A stretch of 64,000 bases of DNA from Larix kaempferi (Eukaryota > Streptophyta > Pinopsida > Pinales > Pinaceae), in contig BSBM01000260.1 in assembly GCA_027924585.1 (NCBI GenBank), positions 17,087,001 through 17,151,000 of the forward strand. The letters are read 5' to 3'. The translations under genes were made by a program, and so were the position numbers. Under the pieces are notes generated by a model. The model saw only the letters and a list, made by a program, of their open reading frames with translations. It was not told the DNA's origin and ran no database searches. Below, in pieces: positions 1 to 10,629 of this stretch (its first letter is position 1; each line of letters begins with the position of its first letter).

Positions 1-1887
1 TTATTGCCGGATGCAAATGCTAATTTTTTTGCATTTTATTTACGCGTGAAGACTGGACAGTTTGAAAAAAGTATGGCGTTGGTGGGCGGTTGGACACTGG
101 AACTATGCATAGGACCTGGAGCAAATTTTAGCTCAGCGCGTGCTGTAAGTATGGGTTTATATTTTATTTTATTGACAGGGCGATTTTGTAACGAATCTCT
201 TCCTTTTACCCTTGCTTACTATGTTAACCTTAGACCCTTGTATGGGCTCTGTCCTTACGATGTTAAAATATGATCTGTGCATAACATTATAACCCCAGAT
301 CTCTGGCTCGGTTTATGATTTGTGCATGTGCATGTACATCAGTAGTGATCTACTATTTCAGATCTGAATATACCCTATAATCATGACCGCTAGGAAAACT
401 ACATTGCATGGATCTGTCTAAGGAGAACCGTTTTCCTGTATAACGACTTCGAGAAAGACCTTTGTTTTTTCGAGAGAGATTGTAAGTGCTCTCATTCTCC
501 TCTGCGCCCAACAAGGGATCGATCTCAGTTTGGAATTAGTCGCAGGAGCTAATCCTTTGTTTTGTAAATCTGAGGTAGAGACCGAACGTGTTGATTATCC
601 CTTAACCTTCCTGGATAGATATGTCTAACGAACAATCCTTGGGATTTTTGGTTGGTATCTTTAACTTGCTTCTTGCTTGGTAGAGTTGCAGGTAGGGATA
701 ATTATGTCGAGAACAGAGTATCACTGAAGTATGAGTTTGATTTCGTTTTTTTTTTGAAGTCTTATCTCCGCATTGCTTTTGGTTTGGCCTTAACCTCTGG
801 GGTAACTTATGCCAGCCTAGGATGCCTGAGATTAACTCTGAAGGTATGTCCTTTTTATATTCCTGTGGTGCGTTCATTTTCCGGTGATCCCAATCGGTAT
901 ATCTACTACATATGGTTTCGTTTTAACCTCTGGGTAACTTAGCCAGAGTAGGATGCTTGAAAGTAATTATGTATGTATGTTTTTACAGTATCGCTGCCTT
1001 AAGATTTGAGAAAGATCTCCTTTTAATTTCTGTAAGAAAAGGGCAGATCCCAGTTCGGTGAAATCTCTGTGGAAGAGAGATCACGATTTTTGTATCTCTC
1101 ATACCTCCGTAAGTGTTAAATAAGGATCTCTATTTAAGTTATATAGATCCATGTCTTAGTTGAGGTAGAAACAATGCCTGGAAGAAGTTATATTAAAGGA
1201 ATAGATCCTTGTAAATGTGATAATGATAGCGTGGAAGTATTGTTATCTGTTTTCTTTAAATTCATGTAAGGGGATATCCCTCATTCCTTTCCCCTTTTGG
1301 AATTTTGCATTCAAGAAAGTATATCTGTTGAATTATTGTTATAGTGTTGACTATAGTGTTGAAATGCCTTGAAATAATCTCAAGGAGAGAGGCTGTGAGG
1401 AAGCAAAATGTACGTATAGCAACAACGGTGTTGCTGGAATGTAACCCTCTATCTTGATAAATAAAGGTTGTGATCCTCTTTTGTGGACGTAGCTCATGGT
1501 TTGGGTGAACCACGTACATCCGTCTTTTTCTTGTGTATGTTTATGATGGTTGTGTTTATGATGGTTGTGTAGTTCACGTTAAAGTGTATGTTTGTCAAAA
1601 TGGTTCTTTGGAAAGTTAATTCATGATTATTCATATCGTTCATGGTATGATCATATAGATATATTTAAGTTGGGTTAGGCACAATTAAGTTTATAATTAA
1701 TGATTAAGTATTTTATGAAGATGTGCAAAGTAAAGATGTGAATAATAAATTATGAGCTAGTGTGTTGTTCAACTTAAATGGGTTATCAATTTTGTCGGAA
1801 CAAGTCACTACTACAGTCGCAAAGGAGATACAATGAGTGGTATAGTTATTGCATAATATGATAGGAAGGGTTGGAGGACCTTTGCAT

Positions 1888-1947
1888 GGGTAAGTAAAGT
1901 TTTGATTATTAATTGAAGGGTAAGTAAAGTTTTGATTATTAATTGAA
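1888..1947. repeat. Two-copy 30 bp tandem repeat
   Basis: A unit beginning GGGTAAGTAAAGTTTTGATT and ending in ATTAATTGAA occurs twice head to tail with almost no difference. It lies in non-coding DNA and looks like a local slippage or replication duplication. Confidence 0.8.
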
Positions 1948-2165
1948 GAAAGATGAAAGTAAATGAACATGCAAGTTGATGATTTCTTTTTAACTAATCC
2001 TCTTTATCACAATGAGGAGGGTGGAGTTTTGTTACTCACATAAATTTCAGATGTGGAGAACTCTTATTTATGAAAAGTTTTGAAAATCCACTAAACTACT
2101 GACTATTTTTAAGGGTATGTTACAATTATGTTTTGATGTTGATAGCCCGTGAGCTCTCAATTTGA

Positions 2166-2236
2166 CTTGGGAGATGTGCCCCTAGTCACAGTTGGGAGAT
2201 GTGCCCCTAGTCACAGTTGGGAGATGTGCCCCTACT
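2166..2236. repeat. 25 bp tandem repeat, about three copies
   Basis: The unit TTGGGAGATGTGCCCCTAGT plus CACAG is repeated twice in full and a third time partially (ending ...GCCCCTACTGC). The copies are nearly identical, so the array is recent compared with the surrounding decayed DNA. No coding role is visible. Confidence 0.85.
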
Positions 2237-2985
2237 GCTTCCACTAGATGATCCTTCAGTTAGATGCTAGGATGATGGAATTCAGCCATTATCAATGATT
2301 TTATTGCAGGTATTGTATCTAATTCAAGTTTGGTTTGAGACTCATAGAAGAGATCATGTGATCCGTGGTTCAAATTCTCAAGCATTCAAGTGATTTCCAG
2401 TGTTAGTTTTTTGTATTGAAAAGGGTTGAATATTTGGACTATTATGAGAATCCTGTTGGCTCTGAGATGATGTATTTTATGTTATGTTGAACCTATGATA
2501 TCAGTCATAAACGTTTATAATGCAGAAGTCTGAATTATTTTGAGTTTTCTACAACCCTGCTAGATTTGCATGTATTTTGACTAGTTTTCAGTATTTCTTG
2601 AGTTTACTATCTCTTGCTCAATGAATTTAGATTATGTCAGTGCCCTATGTAAAACAATATCCTAATGAACATAATACATGTCTGATTTTTTCAATTCGTT
2701 GGTCTTCTAAGTTGTTTGGAATATCCTGAATATTGACTAGTTGAGTAATGTGGGTGTTCTCAAATTTACTCTATAATTCCAAATTCCACCAAATCAAATA
2801 TGAAATGTAATTTTGAATTATGATAGAGATGTTTTAACTTAAACACAATCCATCCATTTCCATCAAGCATCCAAATCCCTTTTTACCAAATATTGAGAAA
2901 GTTTTGAGTCCATTTTCCATGCTTGTGCAATTTCTTTAAAGCTAGTCATTGGATTCTTTCAAATTTCTTCCTAGTGTGCCTTATA

Positions 2986-3297
2986 TCAGTAAAGGTACAT
3001 TACAAAAACATGATAATATGTTTTGGATGTAGATATAGTATCATCCTTTGGATCTGAACCACTAGTCTCAACCAAGGAAGATATTTCTTTCTTAGCATCT
3101 GGATGAGAAAATTGTTCATAAAGTTTTAAGTGTACAGGACTCAAATCACAATAACGATCCTCAATAATTTTTTCTTGAAAATCAACCAATACTTCATCCT
3201 CTGTTTTGTCAGAGAGGAAAAGGCATAACCCATTGCACAAATTGTTTAGCAACTTTTTCATTGTTCGTGAACACTGATGGGGATAGAATCTACCCAA
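2986..3297 (-). pseudogene. BTAF1/MOT1-like Snf2 ATPase gene fragment
   Basis: The minus-strand reading contains KTEDEVLVDFQEKIIEDRYC, then DLSPVHLKLYEQFS, KKEISSLVE and a degraded HVF-YL. This order matches the stretch that follows the helicase motifs in the Snf2 ATPase part of the TATA-binding-protein-associated factor BTAF1/MOT1 (RGD3 in Arabidopsis), which removes TBP from DNA. Only about 100 codons are present. The residues before KTEDEVL look frame-shifted relative to the usual FLLRRTK motif, and the helicase motifs and HEAT repeats are absent. It is therefore a gene fragment, either carried here by a transposon or a decayed exon. Family assignment is from memory of conserved motifs and is moderately sure. 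Confidence 0.55.
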
Positions 3298-5373
3298 AAT
3301 CTACTCACAAATATGCAAAACATATATATTAACCGACAACAATGGAAAATAACATAAATAAATTTGAATTATACAGTCTTTGTTCATTAACTGGAAGAAG
3401 ATGCATATACACAATTCCTTGTGGTTCCAAAGAATTAAATAGTTATGGAATCAAGCCATGGGATCAAACCAGAGACAAATTCTTTGTTCTCTGTTCCCAA
3501 ATATATTCACAAAGATTTTGTTTTGCAGAGTGATGAGATTCATGGGAAGATTTCCCAGAAAATCGTCGTCAATTTCATCGTGGGAAGACCCTTCTGATGA
3601 CATCTGGATGAAAAATAACATTACTATATTGTGTATTATTTAAAGGCATTATTGAAATTTAAATTATGTCTATGAGGAATCTGGTATATGTATTGTCAAT
3701 TGATGACGAATTTTGAGGTAAGGTTTAGTTCTAGAGTCAAATAGTTGCTTACATGATATGAAGTGACTGTTCCTGCCGAATTTCCAGAGACCAACTTAAT
3801 TTTTATGCTCACGTTGCCAAATATGTATTCATTTTTTGACTGAAAACCAGAACCTGTTGAAACAACTAGACTTATTATCATCGCCATTATTCAATAATCT
3901 AACAGCTCCCCATGAAATATTGAAATTGTCGTTGAAGCTGGAGGCTTTTACTTCAGGTAGAATCAGAATTACTAAATTAATATATACTAATTTTCTAGTA
4001 CATCTTCCAAATCCTGAAAGCCTTACACTACTCTTCATTGCTAATGCTGGAATTAAAAGGCTAGGCCATGATAGCATGATTAATCAATCGATTCTATGAT
4101 TAGTCAAGAAGGATACGTCAGAGTCAAGTAAAATTTGGTGATTAGTAGAAGGTATTCCTGTTCCTGCAGTTGCTAAGATTAGGCAAAATCTTGACGCGCC
4201 AACAATGATTCAACTTTAAAAAATTTCAATCATTAATACAGTCAACAATATATCAGAGTCACCATAGCCAACTGTAATATTCTTGAGAAATTGCAATAAT
4301 ATGTTGAGAATGCTTCATAATTGGCAGAAAATCCATCGATTCCAATGACTCTCCTTTTGTCTGCGTCAGGAGGTCTCATGATACAAGTCGGCCCCCAAAA
4401 TATTAATATTAAACCATTATTATTATGCTCAAGCAAGTCCTCCTCAACAAATTATGAAATACGACCCCAACTGAAGTGAAAGGTCACCACATGAAGAGTA
4501 TAAATAAAGGTGATGCCTACCTCATTAGAGAAGAAGGAGGCAGCTATAGGAAGAATATTGTTTCTGGGTTCGCAGGATATGGATAAGATGTTTTTTAAGC
4601 CCTCCTCCCACCATGAATTATTAGTACTTGCACCTGAAACATTTTCCTTTCGGATAACTTATATATTGCTCAGAGATCTAATAACTTATATATATATATA
4701 TTTTGCATTCCACGGTCTTAGTTTCTTAATAATTAGTTTATAATAAAAATCCAAATATTTTTGTAAGGATTTTAGAAGCATCACATGCAGTAACAATGGC
4801 GGATATAAAGATATAAACAATTATTAAGATCACCCATAATCCATGACAGAACATTGCCTCATTGAACTAAACACAACCTTTAAATTCTTTGGGAATTATT
4901 GAGCGATTATTTAAGTATATAGACGCAGCTGCGATGTATGAAATAACCAGCAACAATTTGAGCAGTATAGGTCATCTTTGGAAAGTTTCATCTTTATCTT
5001 TTGGGTCTATCTACAGCCTGTACATTGTATCTTGAATTATATCTCTGACAAAGAAAGGTTGTTGGGTTATATCTATGTCTTTGTTTTTGTGTTTTGGTTA
5101 CTCTTTCATAGATCCTATTTTGTTTCCACTGCAAATGATTGAAATTATACTGCTATATTAAAACTCTAATCTAGAAAGCATTTCATCAATTAACAAAAAA
5201 TACTTGGTATGTGTTTGTGTAGTGCTTCCATAGCCACGGTTCCAACTTCTGCATCATTCCCTACGGAGAACATATCTTATGTTCGACGTCAGTCGTAGTA
5301 ATCATTTATGAGGAAAATCTGAAAGGAATCATTCAAATGACCACATGGTGAGTTATCCAGAGAAGATATTCCC
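3298..5373. other. Spacer without recognised genes
   Basis: Short open frames exist, for example a plus-strand frame at 3836-4099, but none shows a family motif or codon pattern that I recognise. The sequence is AT-rich with a small (TA)n tract near 4690-4710. The stretch ends at the target site of the gypsy element to the right. It may hold decayed transposon or intergenic DNA. Confidence 0.4.
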
Positions 5374-5378
5374 ATTGT

Positions 5379-6299
5379 TGTTACGGAGAAAAACTTCCTA
5401 TGGCTCGGGGTAGACCACAACAGACAGATGATTACCAGAAATCAACTCAATTCCCAATGCAATGCTATTATAAATGTAAATGCTAAGATGTGGAGTAAAT
5501 AACCAACCTTCAACCGGATGTTCGAAGTAGATCCCCGTTGATCTTTCAAATCTCTACACTTGAACCTGTAGCTTAGTCTCAACAACAAATACAAGCAAGT
5601 GTATATAATACATGAAAGATATTAGCATAAATAATAGCATGGTCCATGATATAATAAGCAAATGTAACCCAATGTAATTAAACAAACATTTACAAGATCA
5701 ATTGGATGAAAATGAGTATTTCTATTAACGAAAACAAGAAGTACATGATACAACCTCTTGTCGACAACTCATCCGAACCAAGAACTAGGTTCCTCCACTT
5801 GTGCCTCCACCACTTCAATCCCCCATGCAATGGCAAACTCAAAATATGAAGGAGTTTGGTAGGTGAACATAAGAGGTTCACAACAACAAGGATTAATGGA
5901 TGTAGACTCAAGGCGCGACAAAAATCCAATAGAGTTTCTATGCTCTCTCTTTCCTCCTCCTTCCATGCACCATAAGAGCTCAATATATAACCCTCCAAAG
6001 GTAGGTGAAATGTTGATTCGAGTAATTTCTGGGGTACATGGAGGGACAAAGGTCACCCTAAGACCGCTTTTTGAAGTGAAAAGTGAATTTCTATTGTTTT
6101 TTACCATTTAACTCGATGTACGCGGTCTATATTGGTATAGCATGCGTATACGCTAGGTATAGTGGAACAACTAGCGTACATGAACAAAAATAGGGAACAA
6201 TGGGTTCCTGGAGGATAAAATGTGGATCTGAGTCACTAAAATGAATATTGAAGGTCAATGAGTGTTGATGCTCACAAGGTGGAAAAATACGTTGTAACA
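5379..6299 (-). repeat. Gypsy1 3' LTR
   Basis: Starts TGTTACGGAG and ends TTGTAACA on the plus strand. It aligns along its whole length with 30265-31175, with scattered substitutions and small indels (for example about 12 bp missing near 30680 in the other copy). The short plus- and minus-strand open frames shared by the two copies reflect common LTR ancestry and are not treated as genes. Confidence 0.9.
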
Positions 6300-6315
6300 G
6301 ATGCCCCCTAATGTG
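6300..6315 (-). other. Gypsy1 polypurine tract
   Basis: On the minus strand TTAGGGGGCATC directly precedes the LTR start TGTTAC. A purine-rich run at this place primes plus-strand DNA synthesis during reverse transcription, and this form is common in plant gypsy elements. It also fixes the inner border of the 3' LTR. Confidence 0.7.
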
Positions 6316-8227
6316 TGAGGTCAAAGAAGGTACTGCAATGACCGAAATATATTATAAATCTCAGAAGTGGAGTGATGGAGACATAAATGGAAGGAGTAGC
6401 CCACTCGTCATAATACAATGATATCTCTGAATACATGTCGGTACAATACAACAATCTGATACAATGGCCATGAATAGGTAGTAATAGTGAATACATGTCA
6501 TAGGTGATCATAGCCATGATCCATATACAGTAAGATACGGTCTCCTACTGAAAAGGAAATCACTGGTGCAAATTGAAGGTACAAACTGCTAATATATGAG
6601 AACGACATCTTCGATAAGTACACGATCATGAGTAGCATACTGAATGATACTAAAGTCTGGGGTCTTCTACACAAATCACCAACGGTGCATGCCCTATCAA
6701 GCGAATAAAGGTGCTGATGTCGAACCTGATGTGGCATCATTTGATTACCGGTCATTGATGTATACCATTAACATACGCGAGATAACCCACCAATAATGAA
6801 AATGAGCATCAAGGCACAGAGTACATTCATCAAAGTGGGAATAAAGGTGTTGAGGTCGAACACTATGATGAATCCATCAATCAGGAGGCATTGATTAATC
6901 CCCTACTATCGATGGCGAGAGAACCTACCACTAATGACTGTAAGCCTCAAGGTACTCAACCGACTCTAAGTCTCAATTCTGGAATAAATGGGTTGAAGTC
7001 GAAGGAACGAAACTCGCTAGAAGGAAGGTATTAATGCATCCCCCATCAACCAACACGAGGTAACAGCTACGCTGAAAGATTTGGAAGAACTCGGACGAAT
7101 AGATCGGGCTAACTCAAAAGGGACGGGCGACATACAAATAGTCAAGAGATATGAGGAGTGGCCGACTCTGGTTTTAGAACTTCCTTTGAACAAGAGCATG
7201 AGTAGATGGATAGACTCGAGCAACATAGACTCAAGAACTAGATAACAATGACACTTTGTGACACAGGAGGTATCGACAAAGGGCTCCATAATGACTGAAA
7301 GCTTAACCAGTCGGTGGAGGAAGATCTGAGAAAATGAGTACAGCTCCTAAGGTCCTACTATAGTCCCGACTCATAATGAATGGAGTGGAGTGGATGCTCT
7401 GTTCAAAGGCGACACAACAACTATCAACAAGAAGTAGTAAAGATTTTCCCATCCGACATTTTAGCTATTTGAGTTTTTGGTCTTTTTCATATTATGAAAG
7501 CTTGAAAAAGAATAAAATTGCTTATAGTACAACAGGTGAGGAAACGAGTGTCAAATGGCAAACAAACTAGTCCCAAGCAGTGGACATACCTATGATCAAT
7601 GCAAGGAAGCATGTGCAAGATGTAGACACTCGAGGGGGCGTGTTCCCTCATGCTAAAGGGTCATCAAATTGCGAAAGGAAAATAAAAGCTCTGCTTGGCT
7701 CGAAAGGGAAAGTGCTCAGGAACATGGCTAATAATTGAGTAAGTAGGAGCCGGCACAAGGCTCAAGTGGCAAGTAGGATGATGCAATGCAATCACAACTT
7801 GACATAAATGGGGGAGTCCTTATGGGAGATGGCCAAAATAAGACAAGGTAGAGTATGAGTCTTCATCGCAAAGTCACGGCGTGACTACAAAGGACTCCCA
7901 ATCCTAAAGAGGAACAACAACATGGGTGCCAAAAGATATAAAAAGGCTCTAACTAGAGCACCCATGGTCGGACAAGCTCTACTGCCAAATAACGACACTT
8001 CTATAACAATTTGAAGGTTCCGTGTCAGTTAAAAAGCGGGGTCGCACCTAGGGTTAATGATCATGATTATAAGGTCAAATGGGTTTAAAATATACCTGCC
8101 GAAGGCATGAAATGGTCAAAAAATCACTCTCGTCGGAAAAATATGTTCAAAATGGTACTCCAAGACGACATATTAGTCCAAAATAGCTCAAAACGACAAA
8201 AACTATAGGAAAGTGGGTTTAAAAAAC
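6316..8227. repeat. Gypsy1 non-coding 3' region with diverged tandem repeats
   Basis: No coding sequence is recognised between the 3' LTR and the antisense gene. Three diverged repeats begin at about 6699, 6838 and 6970, each with GAATAAAGGTGCTGATGTCGAA or a close variant, followed by a cattgat...ccatta...cgagag-type segment. The period is roughly 132-139 bp. Tandem repeats in the region between pol and the 3' LTR are a known trait of Tat-type elements. The stretch 7300-8227 shows nothing recognisable. Confidence 0.6.
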
Positions 8228-8236
8228 TATAAATAG
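8228..8236 (+). promoter_or_regulatory. Candidate TATA box for the antisense gene
   Basis: TATAAATAG stands on the plus strand a few hundred bases before the first recognisable codons of the antisense plant-mobile-domain gene. Spacing would allow a 5' untranslated leader. It is only a motif match in AT-rich DNA. Confidence 0.3.
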
Positions 8237-8669
8237 TAACAAAAAATTATTTTTACTATTCCATTTTCACTTTTACCCAAAATAGTGTTTTTTGGTTAGT
8301 TTTTACCTCAATCTTCAGTTGCTGATTCTGGGAGCTACGGGCATCGGGTCCTCGAGCTATTTGGATCAGGTTGGTAGTCTCATCCCCCTCTTCCTTTCCA
8401 TGGATTTTATTTCATTTTTAATGGTTATTTTTTTTTATCTTTGCAAATATCTACACCTACTCGGCACTGTACGTGAGCTATAGCTTCATGAGTCGCGTGT
8501 AGGGCTTCCTGGACGCGGTCAACGCAAGTGTTGACCGTGTACGGATGCGACTGTATACAATTTTGACCGCATATAGCGCCATGAGGGTGGTTTTTAACAC
8601 ATGGATGCTAAAAAAATGGCCTTGTTTTTTCCTCCAAGATGGTCCTAGAGTGGAGAGAAAGGGAACATG

Positions 8670-9989
8670 ATATTGTTGATGAGCATGTGCGCCAAGATTT
8701 ACCCACCCAACAAGCATTATAAGCATGCGGTCTATATAAGTTTTGGAGCATTGGGGGTTTAAGGGACCAAAACCAATTGCCCCACAAGTTGGCCGATTAC
8801 TGGGATGCAGATGCACAGAACTTCGATCTGGATGGTCAACCACTTTTGTTGGAGGTGGAGGATATCTATTTCATCACAGGTTTGTCCCGCCGAGGGGATG
8901 TGGCAAGGCTCAAGTCCTGCAATGTGGGAGGTGGAATCACGATTAGTGATTACATAGACAGGTACTGCCTTCCTGGTACCCAAAATGTGGGTAGTGATAT
9001 TCCTATTGACTCCATTGCAAGCCTGAGTATGAAGATTATAGTTCTTAAACTCGGGAGGATATCAGGTTTAGCTGCTCTACATCAGGCTTCGAGGCCGATG
9101 ATATTCTATGTGGCAAAATGTATGAGACCGACTATGTACGACTGGTGTACAACGTTGTTGGTTACTATGAAGAGCCAGCTAATGAAGTGCAAGCTTGGGA
9201 GGGCAAAGAACTTCAGTTTTGGAAGCATACTCTGCAGTTTCTTCTTTGAGAGGGTTCTGGGCTTGAGTCTGAGGGTTGAAGTCCCTTTGCACGGTCTCCG
9301 AGATCCCGCCCACACCCAGTTGGAAGAGGTGTTGACGCGACAGGGTGGTGGTCGACAGGCATCACCATATTTAGAGGAGTTCTTTCACTGGTGGGAACGA
9401 CAGGTCATCGCCATCGATGACTATCCATACGAGGGTATAGACTTCAGTGGACATAGAGACATGCCGCTCCCACCAGGGTCTGCATTCGGAAACATAGGTA
9501 TGGCTACTCTTTTTAAGTTTTGTGTATTTTTATTTTTTGGATTTTTTATTATAAGTGAAATGCAAAAATATTTTTGATGTGGTATCATATATTGATGTTT
9601 GAGTGTTTTCTTGCAGATCGGGGTCCGCGAAGACCTTAGGGATTCCCATGGCACCGCCATAGAGGTAGGGGAGGCGATATCGTAGGTGCGGCGGTAGACC
9701 GCACACTGGAGACGGTACGGTTTAACCTCTCCTGTATGAATGCTCGGGCACCACTGATAGAGGTAGAGCATCTCCCAGAGGCGATGCAACGACATGTAGT
9801 CGGGGTAGCAGGTGTATGGGTGCGGCTGCTGAGCTGAGACATATAGCCAATGTCGTACACTATTATGGTCAGACTCATCCCGCCGAGGTGGCGAGACCTC
9901 CCCGCAAGGATTATATGCCATGGGGTCTCACTATTTTTGTATCGGATTGTATATTTTTGAGAGCTATGGGCTCCAGTTTTGTATTATGA
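8670..9989 (+). pseudogene. Antisense plant-mobile-domain (PMD) gene in Gypsy1, intron-containing
   Basis: This gene runs opposite to Gypsy1 gag-pol, between the second RNase H and the 3' LTR. The main frame (about 8720-9497) reads LADYWDADAQNFDLDGQPLL, then EVEDIYFITGLSRRGD, a long helical middle with FFFERVLGLSLRVE, then IAIDDYPYEGIDF and DMPLPPGSAFG, as in plant mobile domain (aminotransferase-like) proteins. A GT-AG intron (9498-9616) separates this from exon 2, which continues with EVEHLPEAMQRHVV. The N-terminal piece (about 8670-8757, PPNKHYKHAVY) is in another frame. Exon 2 has one TAG and a shift near 9830 before HYYGQTHPAEVARPPRKDYM, so this copy is broken. In Arabidopsis the PMD proteins MAIN and MAIL1 act in transposon silencing. 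What the transposon-borne version does is unknown. Confidence 0.75.
9498..9616 (+). other. Spliceosomal-type intron in the antisense PMD gene
   Basis: The donor reads ATAG|GTATGG at 9498 and the acceptor TTTTCTTGCAG| ends at 9616, with a T-rich interior. Coding similarity stops at the donor and resumes after the acceptor, with a split codon (phase 1). The intron lies in plus-strand sense, antisense to the retroelement genome, so it would not be removed from the replicating RNA. Confidence 0.65.
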
Positions 9990-9997
9990 CACCACTT

Positions 9998-10021
9998 TAT
10001 ATATATATATATATATATATA
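9998..10021. repeat. (TA)n microsatellite
   Basis: A pure TA dinucleotide run directly after the end of the antisense gene. Similar runs occur near 15778, 36450, 38768 and 44632. Confidence 0.9.
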
Positions 10022-10091
10022 AACTTTGATTTTCTGGCTCTACTATTGTATATGTACAAATGTATGAATGAATGTTATTTGTATGCTTCTT

Positions 10092-10517
10092 TCATTGATG
10101 TGACAAATGCCAATATAGGACATAATTAGCATATGCATCAGTTATGTGATTAAAATGTCTTGGAATGTGAACATATGTAATAAAAACACAATGACGCTCT
10201 AAAAGTATTACCCTTAAGAACCTCCGTAGTAACGTAGGATCCCTCATACGGTACTGGCCATTCAATTGAGACACAACCAGTTGCGCGTCTAGGCGAACTT
10301 CTAAAGATTGGATACCATGCGAAATGGCATCGCAAAGTAACTCAATGACGGCACTGTACTCAGCCACATTGTTGGATGTAGGCATGAGACAAGCACCTCC
10401 TGAAGACACAATCTGATGGTTGGGCGAGTAAATAACCCACACAGCAAAAGCAAGTCTCTGTGTATGACGGCTATCCCCATCTGCGAATCCTAAGAACACT
10501 GGAGATTCTCCTAACAT
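10092..10517 (-). pseudogene. Gypsy1 second (archaeal-type) RNase H
   Basis: The frame shows FADGDSR at the N-terminus (first catalytic Asp region), NNVAEYSAVIELL in the middle (catalytic Glu of this RNase H type), LEVRLDAQLVVSQLNGQYR, and ITDAYANYV near the C-terminus. These are features of the additional archaeal-type RNase H found in Tat-lineage Ty3/gypsy elements, distinct from the RNase H fused to RT. It lies downstream of the integrase, near the 3' end of the coding part. The usual FTDGAS-type start is altered to GDS, so activity is doubtful. The protein would cut RNA in RNA-DNA hybrids during reverse transcription. Length (about 140 residues) is normal for the domain. Confidence 0.75.
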
Positions 10518-10629
10518 ATGTCAACCAAACGGAAGTGAATCAGCAGATCCAAACAATCAAAAGAAATATAAACTATGTACAGAAACAACTATACAATAGT
10601 ATACAAAAGTATCAGCTCGAGCTAGAAGC

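Larger units (their letters stand above)
1..2985. other. Unassigned spacer with LTR-like 3' block
   Basis: I recognise no gene here. Around 1440-1530 the plus strand reads an AATAAA, then TTTTGTGGAC, then GGGTGAACCACGTA. That arrangement also occurs at 18810-18880 inside the 15052-19612 solo-LTR-like unit and resembles the R/U5 end of plant LTRs, so part of 1 to about 2100 may be a decayed LTR. Two related phrases built on 'taacctctggg(g)taactta(t)gccag' at about 788-815 and 925-950 look like internal repeats. No TG/CA boundaries or target duplication could be fixed, so the LTR reading is weak. Confidence 0.35.

Noticed and set aside
3342-3643. Overlapping plus-strand open frames of about 60 codons
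   Set aside because: No motif, no similarity that I recognise, and AT-rich surroundings where such frames occur by chance.
5863-6111. An 82-codon plus-strand open frame also present at 30739-30987
   Set aside because: Both copies lie at the same place in the two Gypsy1 LTRs, so they are alike because the LTRs are. There is no family motif, and other frames there are open as well.
9421-9921. A 166-codon minus-strand open frame over the end of the antisense PMD gene
   Set aside because: It is the shadow of PMD exons 1 and 2 and of the intron. The plus strand has the recognisable motifs.
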